Below are positions 1-9,023 of a DNA stretch of 64,000 nt, one piece after another. How positions within the stretch are numbered: the stretch's first letter is position 1; each line of letters opens with the position of its first letter. This DNA is from Amantichitinum ursilacus (GTDB lineage Bacteria; Pseudomonadota; Gammaproteobacteria; Burkholderiales; Chitinibacteraceae). The stretch is from NCBI RefSeq assembly GCF_001294205.1, contig NZ_LAQT01000029.1, forward strand, positions 1-64,000, written 5' to 3'. The notes below the pieces were generated by a model, which did not search any database, had not been told where the DNA came from, and was given only the letters and a program-made list of their open reading frames with translations. A program made the position numbers and the translations under genes.

Positions 1-11
1 CCCTATGCGGG

Positions 12-2684
12 TCAGCTCAGTTTTACCTTCAGCTCGTCGCCTTTCAGGGTGACGGCGATTTTTCTGGTGGGTTTGCCTTGCGCCATGCGCGCCAGCAATT
101 CGCCCGAAATCCGCGCCAGCACCGTGCCGGTGAGGATGGCGTCGGCGTCGCGCGCGCCGCTGTCCACGTCGTAGCAGCGCGCGGTCACCAGATCGACCAG
201 ATCGTCCGGAAAGCTCACCACCGCCTTGTGGTTCTGTTCGATACGGCGGCGGATCTTGTCCAGCTTCAGCGCCACAATCTTGCGCAACACCTCATCGCTG
301 ACCGGAAAATACGGAATGATGGTCAGCCGGCCCAAAAACGCGGGCTTGAAGGTTTTTTGCAGCGTCGGGCGCAAAATATCGACCAGATCGGTTGGCGTCG
401 GATCGCGGGATTCGGCCTCGCCTTCATGCTGCACGCCGTGCTCCACCGCGCGCATCACCAGGTCGGTGCCGGTGTTGGAGGTCAGCAGGATGATGGTGTT
501 GCGAAAATCCACTTCGCGGCCTTCGCTGTCTTCCAGAATGCCCTTGTCGAATACCTGGAAAAACAGCTCCAGCACATCGGGATGCGCCTTTTCCACTTCA
601 TCCAGCAGCACCACCGAATACGGTTTGCGCCGCACCGCTTCGGTCAGCACGCCGCCTTCGCCATAGCCCACATAGCCGGGCGGCGAGCCCTTCAGCCCGG
701 CCACGCTATGCGATTCCTGGTACTCCGACATATTGATGGTGATCAGATTGCGTTCGCCGCCATACAGGCTCTCGGCCAGCGCCAGCGCGGTCTCGGTTTT
801 GCCCACACCGGACGGCCCCACCAGCATGAACACGCCCTTGGGCTTGCCCGGATCTTCGAGGTTGGCTTTGGCAATCTGCACGCGCTCGGCAATGCGCGCC
901 ATGGCGTGGTCCTGGCCGATGACGCGCGCGCCCAGCAGGCCCGCCAGTTGCTGCACTTGCGCCAGTTCGTTGTTCACCATGCGGCCCAGCGGAATGCCGG
1001 TCCAGCCCGCAATCACGTCGGCAATCACGCCTTCATCCACGCACTCAAACACCAGCGGCAATTGCTTGTGCAGCGCGCGCAGCGTGTCGCGTTTGGCTTG
1101 CAGCGGACTGGGGCCTTTCTTGCCCTTGGCGGCCACCGGCGCTTTGCCAGCGGCGGCGGCCTCGGCGTGTTGCGCCTTCAGCACATTGATCTCGTCCACC
1201 AGCGTTTTTTGCTCTTGCCATGCGGCCTGCAAGCGCGCCAGTTCGCTGTCGAGTTCAGCGCGTTTGGCGGTCAGTTCGCCGATGCGTTCTTCGTGGCCTT
1301 CTTCCAGCCGCAACGCCGCCAGTTCGCGCTCGGCATTGGCCCGCTGCGCGTTCACATCTTCGATCGGGCCGGGCTGGCCGGCATGCGACAGCGCTACACG
1401 CGCGCAGGCGGTGTCCAGCACGCTGATGGCTTTGTCGGGCAACTGGCGACCGGCGATATAGCGGCTGGACAAATTAACCGCCGCGCCGATTGCTTCATTA
1501 AGAATGCTCACCTTGTGATGCGCCGCCATCGCTTCGGCTACGCCGCGCACCATTTCCACGGCGATTTCCGGGGCCGGTTCATCCACTTTGACCACCTGAA
1601 ACCGCCGCGCCAGGGCCGCGTCTTTTTCAAAATACTTTTTGTATTCGGCCCACGTGGTGGCGGCAATGGTGCGCAACTCGCCACGCGCCAGCGCCGGCTT
1701 CAGCAAGTTGGCGGCGTCGTTCTGCCCGGCCTGGCCACCCGCGCCAATCATGGTGTGCGCCTCGTCGATAAACAGGATGATCGGCGTGGGGCTGGCTTTC
1801 ACTTCGTCGATCACCTGGCGCAGCCGGTTTTCGAATTCGCCTTTGACGCTGGCACCCGCTTGCAGCAAGCCCAAGTCCAGCGTGCGCAACGTAATCCCCA
1901 GCAGCGAATCGGGCACTTCGCCGCGTACGATTTTCAGCGCCAGGCCTTCCACCACGGCGGTTTTACCCACGCCGGGTTCGCCGGTCAGAATCGGGTTGTT
2001 CTGGCGCCGGCGCAGCAGAATATCGGCCATCTGGCGGATCTCGGCTTCGCGGCCCAGCACCGGGTCGATCTTGCCGGCGCGCGCTTGCGCGGTGAGATCG
2101 ATGGTGTATTTGTCCAGCCCCGGCGTGCCACGGCTACGCGGCGCGGCATCGGCGGCGGGGGCATCGATGTCATCATCGGTCGGTGCTGCGGCGGAAGCGT
2201 TCACGCCCGCTTCGCCGCCGTGGCGGCGCAGTGCGTCATAGGCGGTGCGCAGGGCATGGGGGTCAACCTTGCCCAGCACCTCGCTCACCTTGCCCAGGCT
2301 ATTGCGCAGGCTGTCATCGGCCAGCAGCGCCAACAACAAATCCAGGCTGGAAATCTGTTGTTCACCGCGCTCGGCGCTGGCGATCAGCCACGCTTGCTCC
2401 AGCCATTTGGGCAACCAGGCCGACAGCACCGGATTGCGCGTATTGCCGCTGCGCAGCCGCGTCAACGCTTCTTCCAGCGCGCGTTCCAGCCCGGCCAGGC
2501 TGACATCGCTGGCGCGCAGCGCGGCCAGCAGCGCGTTGTCGCTCTGGTCCAGCGCGGCCACCAGCACGTGTTCGATTTCCACTTCAAAATGGGTGCGGCC
2601 CAAGGCACGGCCCGCCGCGTCTTCAACGGCGGCGCGGGCAGTGGGGGTGAGCTTGGCAATCAAGGCTTTAATCTGTGTGGCCAT
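12..2684 (-). CDS. tssH: T6SS AAA+ ATPase TssH (ClpV)
   Basis: ClpV recycles the contracted TssB/TssC sheath in the cytoplasm by unfolding TssC. The 890-residue protein has an N-terminal Clp-N repeat domain (about residues 1-150), a first AAA+ module with Walker A GEPGVGKT near residue 234 and Walker B LFIDEAH, a coiled-coil middle region (about 425-540, rich in Glu/Ala/Arg) and a second AAA+ module with Walker A GPSGVGKT near 621 and Walker B LLDEVEKAH. Length and order fit ClpV rather than housekeeping ClpB because of the Clp-N sequence and the position as last gene of the tssJ-K-L-E-F-G-H operon, 59 bp after tssG. The start has an ATG at 2684. The gene is complete, ending 11 bp from the window edge. 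Confidence 0.96.
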   Translation of the reverse strand: MATQIKALIAKLTPTARAAVEDAAGRALGRTHFEVEIEHVLVAALDQSDNALLAALRASDVSLAGLERALEEALTRLRSGNTRNPVLSAWLPKWLEQAWLIASAERGEQQISSLDLLLALLADDSLRNSLGKVSEVLGKVDPHALRTAYDALRRHGGEAGVNASAAAPTDDDIDAPAADAAPRSRGTPGLDKYTIDLTAQARAGKIDPVLGREAEIRQMADILLRRRQNNPILTGEPGVGKTAVVEGLALKIVRGEVPDSLLGITLRTLDLGLLQAGASVKGEFENRLRQVIDEVKASPTPIILFIDEAHTMIGAGGQAGQNDAANLLKPALARGELRTIAATTWAEYKKYFEKDAALARRFQVVKVDEPAPEIAVEMVRGVAEAMAAHHKVSILNEAIGAAVNLSSRYIAGRQLPDKAISVLDTACARVALSHAGQPGPIEDVNAQRANAERELAALRLEEGHEERIGELTAKRAELDSELARLQAAWQEQKTLVDEINVLKAQHAEAAAAGKAPVAAKGKKGPSPLQAKRDTLRALHKQLPLVFECVDEGVIADVIAGWTGIPLGRMVNNELAQVQQLAGLLGARVIGQDHAMARIAERVQIAKANLEDPGKPKGVFMLVGPSGVGKTETALALAESLYGGERNLITINMSEYQESHSVAGLKGSPPGYVGYGEGGVLTEAVRRKPYSVVLLDEVEKAHPDVLELFFQVFDKGILEDSEGREVDFRNTIILLTSNTGTDLVMRAVEHGVQHEGEAESRDPTPTDLVDILRPTLQKTFKPAFLGRLTIIPYFPVSDEVLRKIVALKLDKIRRRIEQNHKAVVSFPDDLVDLVTARCYDVDSGARDADAILTGTVLARISGELLARMAQGKPTRKIAVTLKGDELKVKLS

Positions 2685-2743
2685 GGGCGGACTTTTATTA
2701 TCAGTGAGGTTGATTGGGGTGGAATGGGGCGCCGTTGGCGGCG

Positions 2744-3787
2744 CTATTGCAGCAGGCGGTATTCCAGTTGATCGGGGTTGTGCTGCGGCGCTTTGTCGTT
2801 CAGCCAGACATTGCCGCCCAAGCGTAACGGTGCGGCTTCAGCATCAATGCGCGGCACCGGCACATCGCGCCGGTCCAGCACCAGTTGCACATCGCAGGCC
2901 AGGCCGTGGCCCAGCGCAAATTGCATCAGGGCTTCCAGCGCGGCCGCACCGTCTTCACCGGGCAGCAACTGGTTAAATTGCTTGCGCCGGATCGGGCCCA
3001 GCCGCAGCTTCATTTTGGTCTGGCGGTCCCAGATGCGGTCACCCGCAAACGCGGACGAACCCAAGGCACACGCGCCGCGGCCCAGCTGAGTTTGTTCGTC
3101 CGGCGGCACGCTGATCCATTGCCCGACAAATTGTTCGATCTGCGCCGGCACGCCAAAAAAGCCTTCGATCAGCGTCACCAGGGCCTGGCCGGACAACGGC
3201 TTTTGCGACAGCAGACCGGCGTAATGGATAAACAAACCTTCATCCACCCCGGCGGTGGTAGACGTACCCAGTTGCTCGCGCAGCCGCGATAAGCCCAGCC
3301 CCGACAGGTCGAGCAGATAGCGGGTAAAGCCATCGGCGTCGCCGTTTTCCACCTGCACCCAATAGCGATATTTTTGCCACGCGCCATAAAACAGCGACAT
3401 TGAGCGATGGCTAAAAATATCGAAGAAGGCATGCATGCCGGTGTCGTGCTGCTGCTGGCGTGCAATCAATAATTCGGTGTAATTGCTGGGCAATACGCCC
3501 GACGGCCCGGTCAGGCCCATAAACGCGGTGACCATCTCGTCGCGCGCGTGCGCGGGCTCGCCTTTGGCCTGGGCTGCGGGCGTGTAGCTGGTGATTTCGC
3601 TGGCCGGAAACGACAGGCTGGCCACGGTGCGAAAGCGCAGTTTGTCCGGCAGCGGCGTGCGGCGCTCGCCGCGTTTGCGCGCGGCCAGATTCAGCAGCCG
3701 GATGCTCTGGAAAAAACTGAACTGATGCGCGTCCTGCGCCAGCTCTGCCGTTAGATCACGAGTGCTTCGCCGCTGCGCGCTGGCCAT
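2744..3787 (-). CDS. tssG: T6SS baseplate protein TssG (ImpH/VasB)
   Basis: TssG is a baseplate wedge subunit that pairs with TssF and TssE and contacts TssK. The 347-residue protein matches the ImpH family along its length, with the typical FFQSIRLLNL segment close to the N-terminus and a C-terminal part reading QLLPGEDGAAALEAL. An upstream in-frame start at 3856 exists, but the ATG at 3787 is preferred: it has GGAG about 9 nt upstream and begins MASAQRR, just before conserved sequence. From 3787 it overlaps the end of tssF by 37 bp, which suggests translational coupling and stoichiometric production of the wedge. Confidence 0.93.
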   Translation of the reverse strand: MASAQRRSTRDLTAELAQDAHQFSFFQSIRLLNLAARKRGERRTPLPDKLRFRTVASLSFPASEITSYTPAAQAKGEPAHARDEMVTAFMGLTGPSGVLPSNYTELLIARQQQHDTGMHAFFDIFSHRSMSLFYGAWQKYRYWVQVENGDADGFTRYLLDLSGLGLSRLREQLGTSTTAGVDEGLFIHYAGLLSQKPLSGQALVTLIEGFFGVPAQIEQFVGQWISVPPDEQTQLGRGACALGSSAFAGDRIWDRQTKMKLRLGPIRRKQFNQLLPGEDGAAALEALMQFALGHGLACDVQLVLDRRDVPVPRIDAEAAPLRLGGNVWLNDKAPQHNPDQLEYRLLQ

Positions 3788-5613
3788 GTCGCGATCTCCT
3801 GGTTTTGTTGTTGCGGCGTGCACACGCGCAGTCGGGTAAAGCTGTTGGGCGCGCAATACAGCGCAAAAAAGCGCTCCAGCACGCTGGCAAACAAATACAG
3901 GCTGCCGCCCACGTAATAGTCTTCGTCCAGCGTTAAGGTAATTTCGGTACCGCGCACAAAACCGGCAAAATCGCGGCCCGCCACGCGGGTGACGGCGGCC
4001 TTGCTGCTGACGTTAACGATGCCCTGAATCTGCCGGTTGGTGCTGGCCGAATCGGTCAGGTTGTACAGCGCCAGCATTTCTTGCAGCGCGTTTTTGCCGC
4101 CATCCACCAGCGACAGATAGTTCAGCGACAAATGCGAAATCAGCCGCCATTGCAGGCCGCGCCGTTGCGGCGGTCGCAGTGGCGAGGTGGGTTTGCGCAA
4201 CAGGCGCACGCGCTTGACCACCGAGTGGCCGGGCAAGGAAAAATCGATATGTTGTTCGGCATGGCTGCCGCCAAACGGAATCTGCTCGGGTATGTCGCGG
4301 TTGCTGCACAGCAAATCCAGGCTCAGCACTTCGGTGGCGGCGCGCACCGGGGCAAAGTCGAGGTCAACCAGATGCAGTTCGATATCGGTGCCCTTGTCGC
4401 CAGCGCGCGGCGAACGCTCGCGTGTGGCGTGCCAGTAAAAGCGCGCGGCGTCCTGGCTGGCGCCGTGGCGGATGGCGTAAAACGGCAGCACTTCTTCGCT
4501 GCGTTCTTCCGCGCCGCTTTTCTCCACACGCACCACGCGCTTGACCTGAATCACTTCGTAGGCGTGCTGCTTGCGGCTATCCGCCAGCACCGGGTACGAA
4601 TCTTTCTGATGCGTCACCCGCACCGGTTCGGCCGCCTGGTTGAACAGGTTAACGATGGGGGTGCAGCCCATTTTGAAATGACTGGCCGACAGCGCATTCA
4701 GCAAACGGCTGTGGCGTTCGGTTTCCGGATAGCTGCCCAGCAGAATCTGGATGACCAGTTTGTTGCCGGCCTCGCGCGCAAACACGCGATCAAGCCCGGT
4801 TAAATCGACAAACAAAAACTTCTCGGGAAAGCTGAAATACTCGGTCAACAGCCGATAGCCGAGGAAGGAGCGCTCGTCATATTCCAGCATGCCTTCGTCC
4901 CGGCCAAAGCCGACGGGCTGGATGCTGCTGCCGGGCAGCTCACGCGTGACGCCCGGGCCGTCGGTGCCATTGCCCACGCGCACCCGCAGCGTGCGTGCCA
5001 ACAGCAGTTCGTACAGCAAGTGCATCAGCGCGGGTTCGCCATCAAGGAAAAAGCGCAGGCTTTCCAGTCCGATCTTCGTGATATCCAGTTGGCCCAGCGT
5101 CTCCAGCTCCAGCGTCAGCACGGCGGCGGCATCGGGGGCCAGCCGGCGCAAATGCGGCGAGCCACTGGTCAGTTCCAGCCGCGCGTTTTGTAGCGTCAGC
5201 GGGTACAGCGTAACCGGGTAGCACGAGCGGAATTTGCAGATCGTGCCGTTCACTGCCGGCGCCAGCACCGGGTGTTCGCGCTCCACCACATAGCGCTGCG
5301 CGATCTCGGGTCGCAGCGGGTCTTGCTCGAATTGCACAATGCTGGAGGCCGGAATCGGGCGCAGATAATGCGGGTACAGCACTTCCAGAAAACTGGCGGC
5401 GATCTCGGGATATTCGTCGTCCAGCTTGCGATGGATGCGCGCGGATAAAAACGCGAACGATTCAATCAGGCGTTCGGTATGCGGGTCTTCGCACTGGTCG
5501 CCTTCGAGCTGCAAACGCCCGGCAATCTTGGGATAGCGGCGCGCAAATTCGCCTGACAGTTCGCGCAGATAACCCAGCTCGCGCTCGTAATAGGGCAATA
5601 AAGATTCAAGCAT
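3751..5613 (-). CDS. tssF: T6SS baseplate protein TssF (ImpG/VasA)
   Basis: TssF is the largest baseplate wedge subunit of the T6SS tail. The 620-residue length is typical. The N-terminus (MLESLLPYYERELGYLREL, then a FARRYPKIAGRL stretch and the CEDPHTERLIESFAFL block) is characteristic of the ImpG family. The middle and C-terminus contain the family blocks SYPVLADSRK and DEDYYVGGSLYLFASVLERFF. It lies between tssE and tssG in the canonical E-F-G order, with 27 bp to the end of tssE. No frame or key-region defect was seen. Confidence 0.95.
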   Translation of the reverse strand: MLESLLPYYERELGYLRELSGEFARRYPKIAGRLQLEGDQCEDPHTERLIESFAFLSARIHRKLDDEYPEIAASFLEVLYPHYLRPIPASSIVQFEQDPLRPEIAQRYVVEREHPVLAPAVNGTICKFRSCYPVTLYPLTLQNARLELTSGSPHLRRLAPDAAAVLTLELETLGQLDITKIGLESLRFFLDGEPALMHLLYELLLARTLRVRVGNGTDGPGVTRELPGSSIQPVGFGRDEGMLEYDERSFLGYRLLTEYFSFPEKFLFVDLTGLDRVFAREAGNKLVIQILLGSYPETERHSRLLNALSASHFKMGCTPIVNLFNQAAEPVRVTHQKDSYPVLADSRKQHAYEVIQVKRVVRVEKSGAEERSEEVLPFYAIRHGASQDAARFYWHATRERSPRAGDKGTDIELHLVDLDFAPVRAATEVLSLDLLCSNRDIPEQIPFGGSHAEQHIDFSLPGHSVVKRVRLLRKPTSPLRPPQRRGLQWRLISHLSLNYLSLVDGGKNALQEMLALYNLTDSASTNRQIQGIVNVSSKAAVTRVAGRDFAGFVRGTEITLTLDEDYYVGGSLYLFASVLERFFALYCAPNSFTRLRVCTPQQQNQEIATWPARSGEALVI

Positions 5614-5640
5614 GATCAGCCCATAGGCAACGGCGCGGCA

Positions 5641-6126
5641 TTACAGCCCGCCCGTAATCTGGTACGCGTTGGAAGACAGTTGCAGCGTGGCGTCAAACGA
5701 CACCGGCGGCTTGTGCGGATGCACTTTCAGCACCGCGTCAACGCGAAAGCGCAGCAGCCGCTCGCCATCGCGCGGCACTTCCAGCGTAATGCGCACGCGC
5801 GCCAGCCGTGGCTCGTGGCATTCGATGGCGCGGCGCACGCGGTCACGCAGATATTCGCGATCATCGGGATTCAGCAAGCTCAGGCCGCTGAGGTCGGGAA
5901 TGCCGAAGTTGATCACCGTTTGCCCGGCCAGCGGGTAGGGGTCCAGCAACTCGGAATGATCCAGAATGCGGGTGTTCAGCAGTGCTTCCAAGTCGCGCGC
6001 CAGCGCACGCTTGAAGTCACCGACCTCAAAGAACATCGGCGCGGCGCGCGTGGCTTCCGGGTTGTCGTCCAGCAGCCGGTCCAGCACCGACGGTAAGGTG
6101 AGCGCCTGGCGCCTGACCTGGCTCAT
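5641..6126 (-). CDS. tssE: T6SS baseplate protein TssE (gp25-like)
   Basis: TssE is the homologue of phage T4 baseplate protein gp25 and helps start sheath polymerisation. I place the start at 6126, giving 161 residues, because the longer frame to 6219 would run through the end of tssL, and the ATG at 6126 overlaps the tssL stop in an ATGA arrangement. The protein begins MSQVRRQALTLPSVLDRLLDD and carries the gp25-family EPRL motif (ECHEPRLARVRITLE), which is central to baseplate assembly, plus the INFGIPDLSGLS block seen in TssE proteins. Confidence 0.93.
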   Translation of the reverse strand: MSQVRRQALTLPSVLDRLLDDNPEATRAAPMFFEVGDFKRALARDLEALLNTRILDHSELLDPYPLAGQTVINFGIPDLSGLSLLNPDDREYLRDRVRRAIECHEPRLARVRITLEVPRDGERLLRFRVDAVLKVHPHKPPVSFDATLQLSSNAYQITGGL

Positions 6127-6812
6127 TTCAGAAAGTGATCCACCTGCGAACTCAGCAAGATGCGCCACGTAATAAACACGCCCGCACCCACTACGGCCAG
6201 CAGGGCAAAGTACAGCCACAGCGGCAGTTCATGCCGCACAAACGCCTGAAAGCGTTGCGGTAGGCGCGCGTTGGGCGCGAACTCGGGCTTGCCGCCGCGC
6301 ACCTGCTGGATTTCCTGGCCCACGCGATGGGTTAGATAGCCCAGCTTGTCGTTGCCTTCCAGCAAGAACTTGCCCTGAAAGCCCAGCAGCAGACACGCGT
6401 GGAACACTTCCAGCGCTTCGATATTGCGCGCCGGGTCCATGCGCAGCATGTCCAGCCGCTCAAAAAAGCCTTCGCCGGCCAGATGCTCGCCAAACAGCCG
6501 CAGTTGCAGCGGCATGCGTTCCCATTCTTCGCGCAGCGGAAAATCGGACGACAACACAATCTCATCCAGCAGCGCGCAAAACGCATAACGTGCCTGGTCG
6601 ATGGCGTCGCCGGCTTTGCCAAACTGGCGTGCGCCTTTTTCAAATTGCTGCAAAAACTGGTCGATGCGGCGATTGAATTCGGTGGCCGAATTGGGCGCAT
6701 TGCCATCGCGCAGCAAAAACAGCAAATAGACGCCGTCCTCCAGCATGTCGCGCAGGGCGGGGCCGGAAGTGGTTTCGACGGTGAGCGGGTGGGCTGCAAC
6801 AGCCTGGTTCAT
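6123..6812 (-). CDS. tssL: T6SS inner-membrane protein TssL (IcmH/DotU)
   Basis: TssL is part of the TssJLM membrane complex and docks the baseplate at the inner membrane. The 229-residue protein has an IcmH/DotU cytoplasmic domain (for example YAFCALLDEIVLSSDF and ERMPLQLRLFGEHLAGEGFFERL) followed by one C-terminal transmembrane segment at about residues 199-222. It has no OmpA-type peptidoglycan-binding extension, so anchoring to the cell wall must come from another protein, perhaps the OmpA-like lipoprotein encoded at 17544. The stop overlaps the tssE start by 4 bp. Confidence 0.94.
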   Translation of the reverse strand: MNQAVAAHPLTVETTSGPALRDMLEDGVYLLFLLRDGNAPNSATEFNRRIDQFLQQFEKGARQFGKAGDAIDQARYAFCALLDEIVLSSDFPLREEWERMPLQLRLFGEHLAGEGFFERLDMLRMDPARNIEALEVFHACLLLGFQGKFLLEGNDKLGYLTHRVGQEIQQVRGGKPEFAPNARLPQRFQAFVRHELPLWLYFALLAVVGAGVFITWRILLSSQVDHFLK

Positions 6813-6831
6813 GATGGAAGGGTCCCGTAAC

Positions 6832-8178
6832 TCAGCGGAATACCGCGATTAATTCAAGGTTTAATGCCGCGAGTGTTTGCGGCACATAAATGCAGACGGA
6901 GCGCGATTGCAGCATGCGCTGGAAGATGTCGCCGCGCGGCTCCAGCGCAAAATAGTGGTTGCCCACGCGCACGGGGATGGCCGACGGCGTTTGCTGCGCA
7001 TGTGCCAGCGTCACGCCGCGCAGCGCCGAGTTGAGAATCTTCTCGACGTCGTCGGGCGCGCCAATCTTGAGTTTGAACGGCACGTTTTCGATAATCTGCG
7101 CGGCCGGCATATCGCTTTGCACCGACAGATAAAAATCCACGCCATCCAGCAAACGATCGCTTTCCAGTCGGCCGATATAAAACGACGGCTTGGGCGACGA
7201 CAGCGGGATCACGGCATAGCGCGCCGAGATCACGGTATCGAGCAATTCGCGGATTTGTTCGTCCAGCTTGGGCAGCACATCCGACAGCGCGTCGTGTTTG
7301 TAGATGGGCAGATCGGCCAGCGTGTAGATGCTGGAAAACGTCAGTAACTCGCCGCAGAAACTGGCCATGGCCAGATACAGTTCTTCCGGGTGCAGCGGTT
7401 CGGCGTTCAGCAAATGGTTGAGATGCGCAAAGTTGCGGTTAACCGTGTGCAGCAGCCAGAACGAGGCGATGTCGGTGGTGCCGTATTCCATGACGTTGCG
7501 CGCGCGTTCGCGGTGCGCGCCGGCCAGCGCTTCGCTCTTCACCAGCAGGATGTCGAGCAAGCGGCGGATCATGCGCGCCAGCGCGGGCGAGGCGCTGGTG
7601 CGCATCAGCGGCGGCAGCCACGCGTCTTCGGTGCGCCACTGGTTGGTGGCGTCTTTCACCAGGCGCGCAATCGGCACCGAGTCGTAACCATCGCGGTTTT
7701 CTTCTTCCACCATCAAGCGCACATCCAGCTGCAAGGTGGTGACGTCGGCTTCCAGCGCGCGGGTGTACAGGTCGGACACATTCAGATGCGCATTGGCATA
7801 ACGCGCCGGACGGCTGCCCGCGGCGCCATCCTGCGTGTTGTCGCCATACGGATTGAGGTTGGCCAGGCAGGCGTACAGCGTGGTCTCCACGCCAATGCGG
7901 CCAATTTCGTTGAGGTCGCGCGACAGCGGAATCGGCTCGCGCGACGGCGCCACAAAGCGCGTGCCGTCGCGGAACACCACTTCCAGGCTATCGGCGCGGA
8001 TCAAGCCGCCGCGCAGCGCGCCCTGGTCCAGTTGCAGTTCGGCCAGGCCCCAGGCGTGGCGTTGCACGGCATGCAGTACTTCTGCGGCAGCGTTTTCAGC
8101 CAGCAATGCTTGTTGCTGGAAATGCTGTGGCCGCAAAAACATCCCTTCGCCCCACAGCACTCGTTTTGCTTTGAGCAT
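6832..8178 (-). CDS. tssK: T6SS baseplate adaptor TssK
   Basis: TssK links the baseplate wedge (TssF/TssG) to the TssL/TssM membrane complex. The 448-residue protein has the standard TssK N-terminus (KRVLWGEGMFLRPQHFQQQ) and the central and C-terminal blocks expected (FWLLHTVNRNFAHLNHLL, HPEELYLAMASFCGELLTFS, and the terminal YVPQTLAALNLELIAVFR). It starts 129 bp after the end of tssJ and ends 19 bp before tssL. That 129-bp gap holds no gene; it contains a weak CGGGC/GCCCG inverted repeat at 8282-8302. Confidence 0.95.
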   Translation of the reverse strand: MLKAKRVLWGEGMFLRPQHFQQQALLAENAAAEVLHAVQRHAWGLAELQLDQGALRGGLIRADSLEVVFRDGTRFVAPSREPIPLSRDLNEIGRIGVETTLYACLANLNPYGDNTQDGAAGSRPARYANAHLNVSDLYTRALEADVTTLQLDVRLMVEEENRDGYDSVPIARLVKDATNQWRTEDAWLPPLMRTSASPALARMIRRLLDILLVKSEALAGAHRERARNVMEYGTTDIASFWLLHTVNRNFAHLNHLLNAEPLHPEELYLAMASFCGELLTFSSIYTLADLPIYKHDALSDVLPKLDEQIRELLDTVISARYAVIPLSSPKPSFYIGRLESDRLLDGVDFYLSVQSDMPAAQIIENVPFKLKIGAPDDVEKILNSALRGVTLAHAQQTPSAIPVRVGNHYFALEPRGDIFQRMLQSRSVCIYVPQTLAALNLELIAVFR

Positions 8179-8307
8179 GTTGCTCAGTTCCCCAAGGGCT
8201 TGGCCCTTCTTTTGTTGTCTGCTTTTTTAGTGCGGATGGGCCGCCAGCGGCAGCCCTGTGTAAAACCAATCTAACCGGATCCGGGCGTTGTTTTTTTGCC
8301 CGTCCGT

Positions 8308-8883
8308 TTATCGCTTCCCGGCGGCCGGCTTGGCGTTAAACGGCGTGGAACACACCGGTTTGGCGCTCAAAGACTGGCCAGGTATGGCTTGCGGCGTGGG
8401 CGCGGTGATCTCCAGATAGCAATCTTCCACCTTGAAAATCAGCCCCTGTTTGCGCGCGTCTTTGGCGTCGATCAGATAGCGCCAGGCTTGCGGATCAGGC
8501 TTGCGGAAATAACCAACGATGCCCACGAAACGCGTGTCTGGCTCTAGCTTTTCGGTGATTTGCTGCTTGCCGCCCGGCACCAGCACCACCTCTTTCATGC
8601 TGACCAGCGACGCGCCAAACAGCTCTTGATCACTCTTGCCGCTGGTGGCTGTGTCGAATGTGAGACGGTCAAAATCTGTTCTTTCTTTCAGCTGATATAA
8701 GCGAACGACCACCGAAAGTGACTTTCCGTTGGTGTCGCGGTTAATCGTCGGCGCAGCCTCGCCGTTGATCGGATAGACCGCTGGTCCAGAGGCGCATGCC
8801 GTCAACGCTGTCGTCAGGATGGCTGACAAAATCAGTTTAAAACGCGAATTCTTACTAAATTGCCTGCCACGCATTGTCAGCAT
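8308..8883 (-). CDS. tssJ: T6SS outer-membrane lipoprotein TssJ
   Basis: TssJ is the outer-membrane lipoprotein of the TssJLM complex. The 191-residue precursor has a basic N-terminus, a hydrophobic stretch (about 16-29) and a lipobox ending LTAC with the lipidated Cys at residue 30. The mature part fits the SciN/TssJ family (SVVVRLYQLKERTDFDRLTFD, KEVVLVPGGKQQITEKLEPDTRFVGIVGYFR). It is the first gene of the leftward operon; an ATG at 8874 is an alternative start that would still leave a signal peptide. Confidence 0.93.
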   Translation of the reverse strand: MLTMRGRQFSKNSRFKLILSAILTTALTACASGPAVYPINGEAAPTINRDTNGKSLSVVVRLYQLKERTDFDRLTFDTATSGKSDQELFGASLVSMKEVVLVPGGKQQITEKLEPDTRFVGIVGYFRKPDPQAWRYLIDAKDARKQGLIFKVEDCYLEITAPTPQAIPGQSLSAKPVCSTPFNAKPAAGKR

Positions 8884-8908
8884 CGCTCTTTGATAAATTG
8901 ATTCGAAT

Positions 8909-8914
8909 ATTATA
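8909..8914 (-). promoter_or_regulatory. Candidate -10 hexamer for the leftward T6SS operon
   Basis: Read on the minus strand this is TATAAT, about 25 bp upstream of the tssJ start, in the AT-rich part of the intergenic gap dividing the two T6SS operons. The sequence 17 bp upstream (CTGGCT) is a poor -35, so the call rests on the -10 and its location only. Confidence 0.35.
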
Positions 8915-9023
8915 CATTTGCGGCTCGTTGAGCCAGTGAAGCAGATTTTTATGGTCTAAGCTTCCGCACTAAACCATGACAGTGTCATCCGGGACCGACT
9001 GTCTGGTCAGAGAGAAAAACAAG

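Noticed and set aside
78-2771. 897-codon open frame on the plus strand opposite tssH
   Set aside because: Shadow frame of a GC-rich gene; composition rich in His/Arg/Gln and no family resemblance, while the minus strand encodes an unmistakable ClpV.
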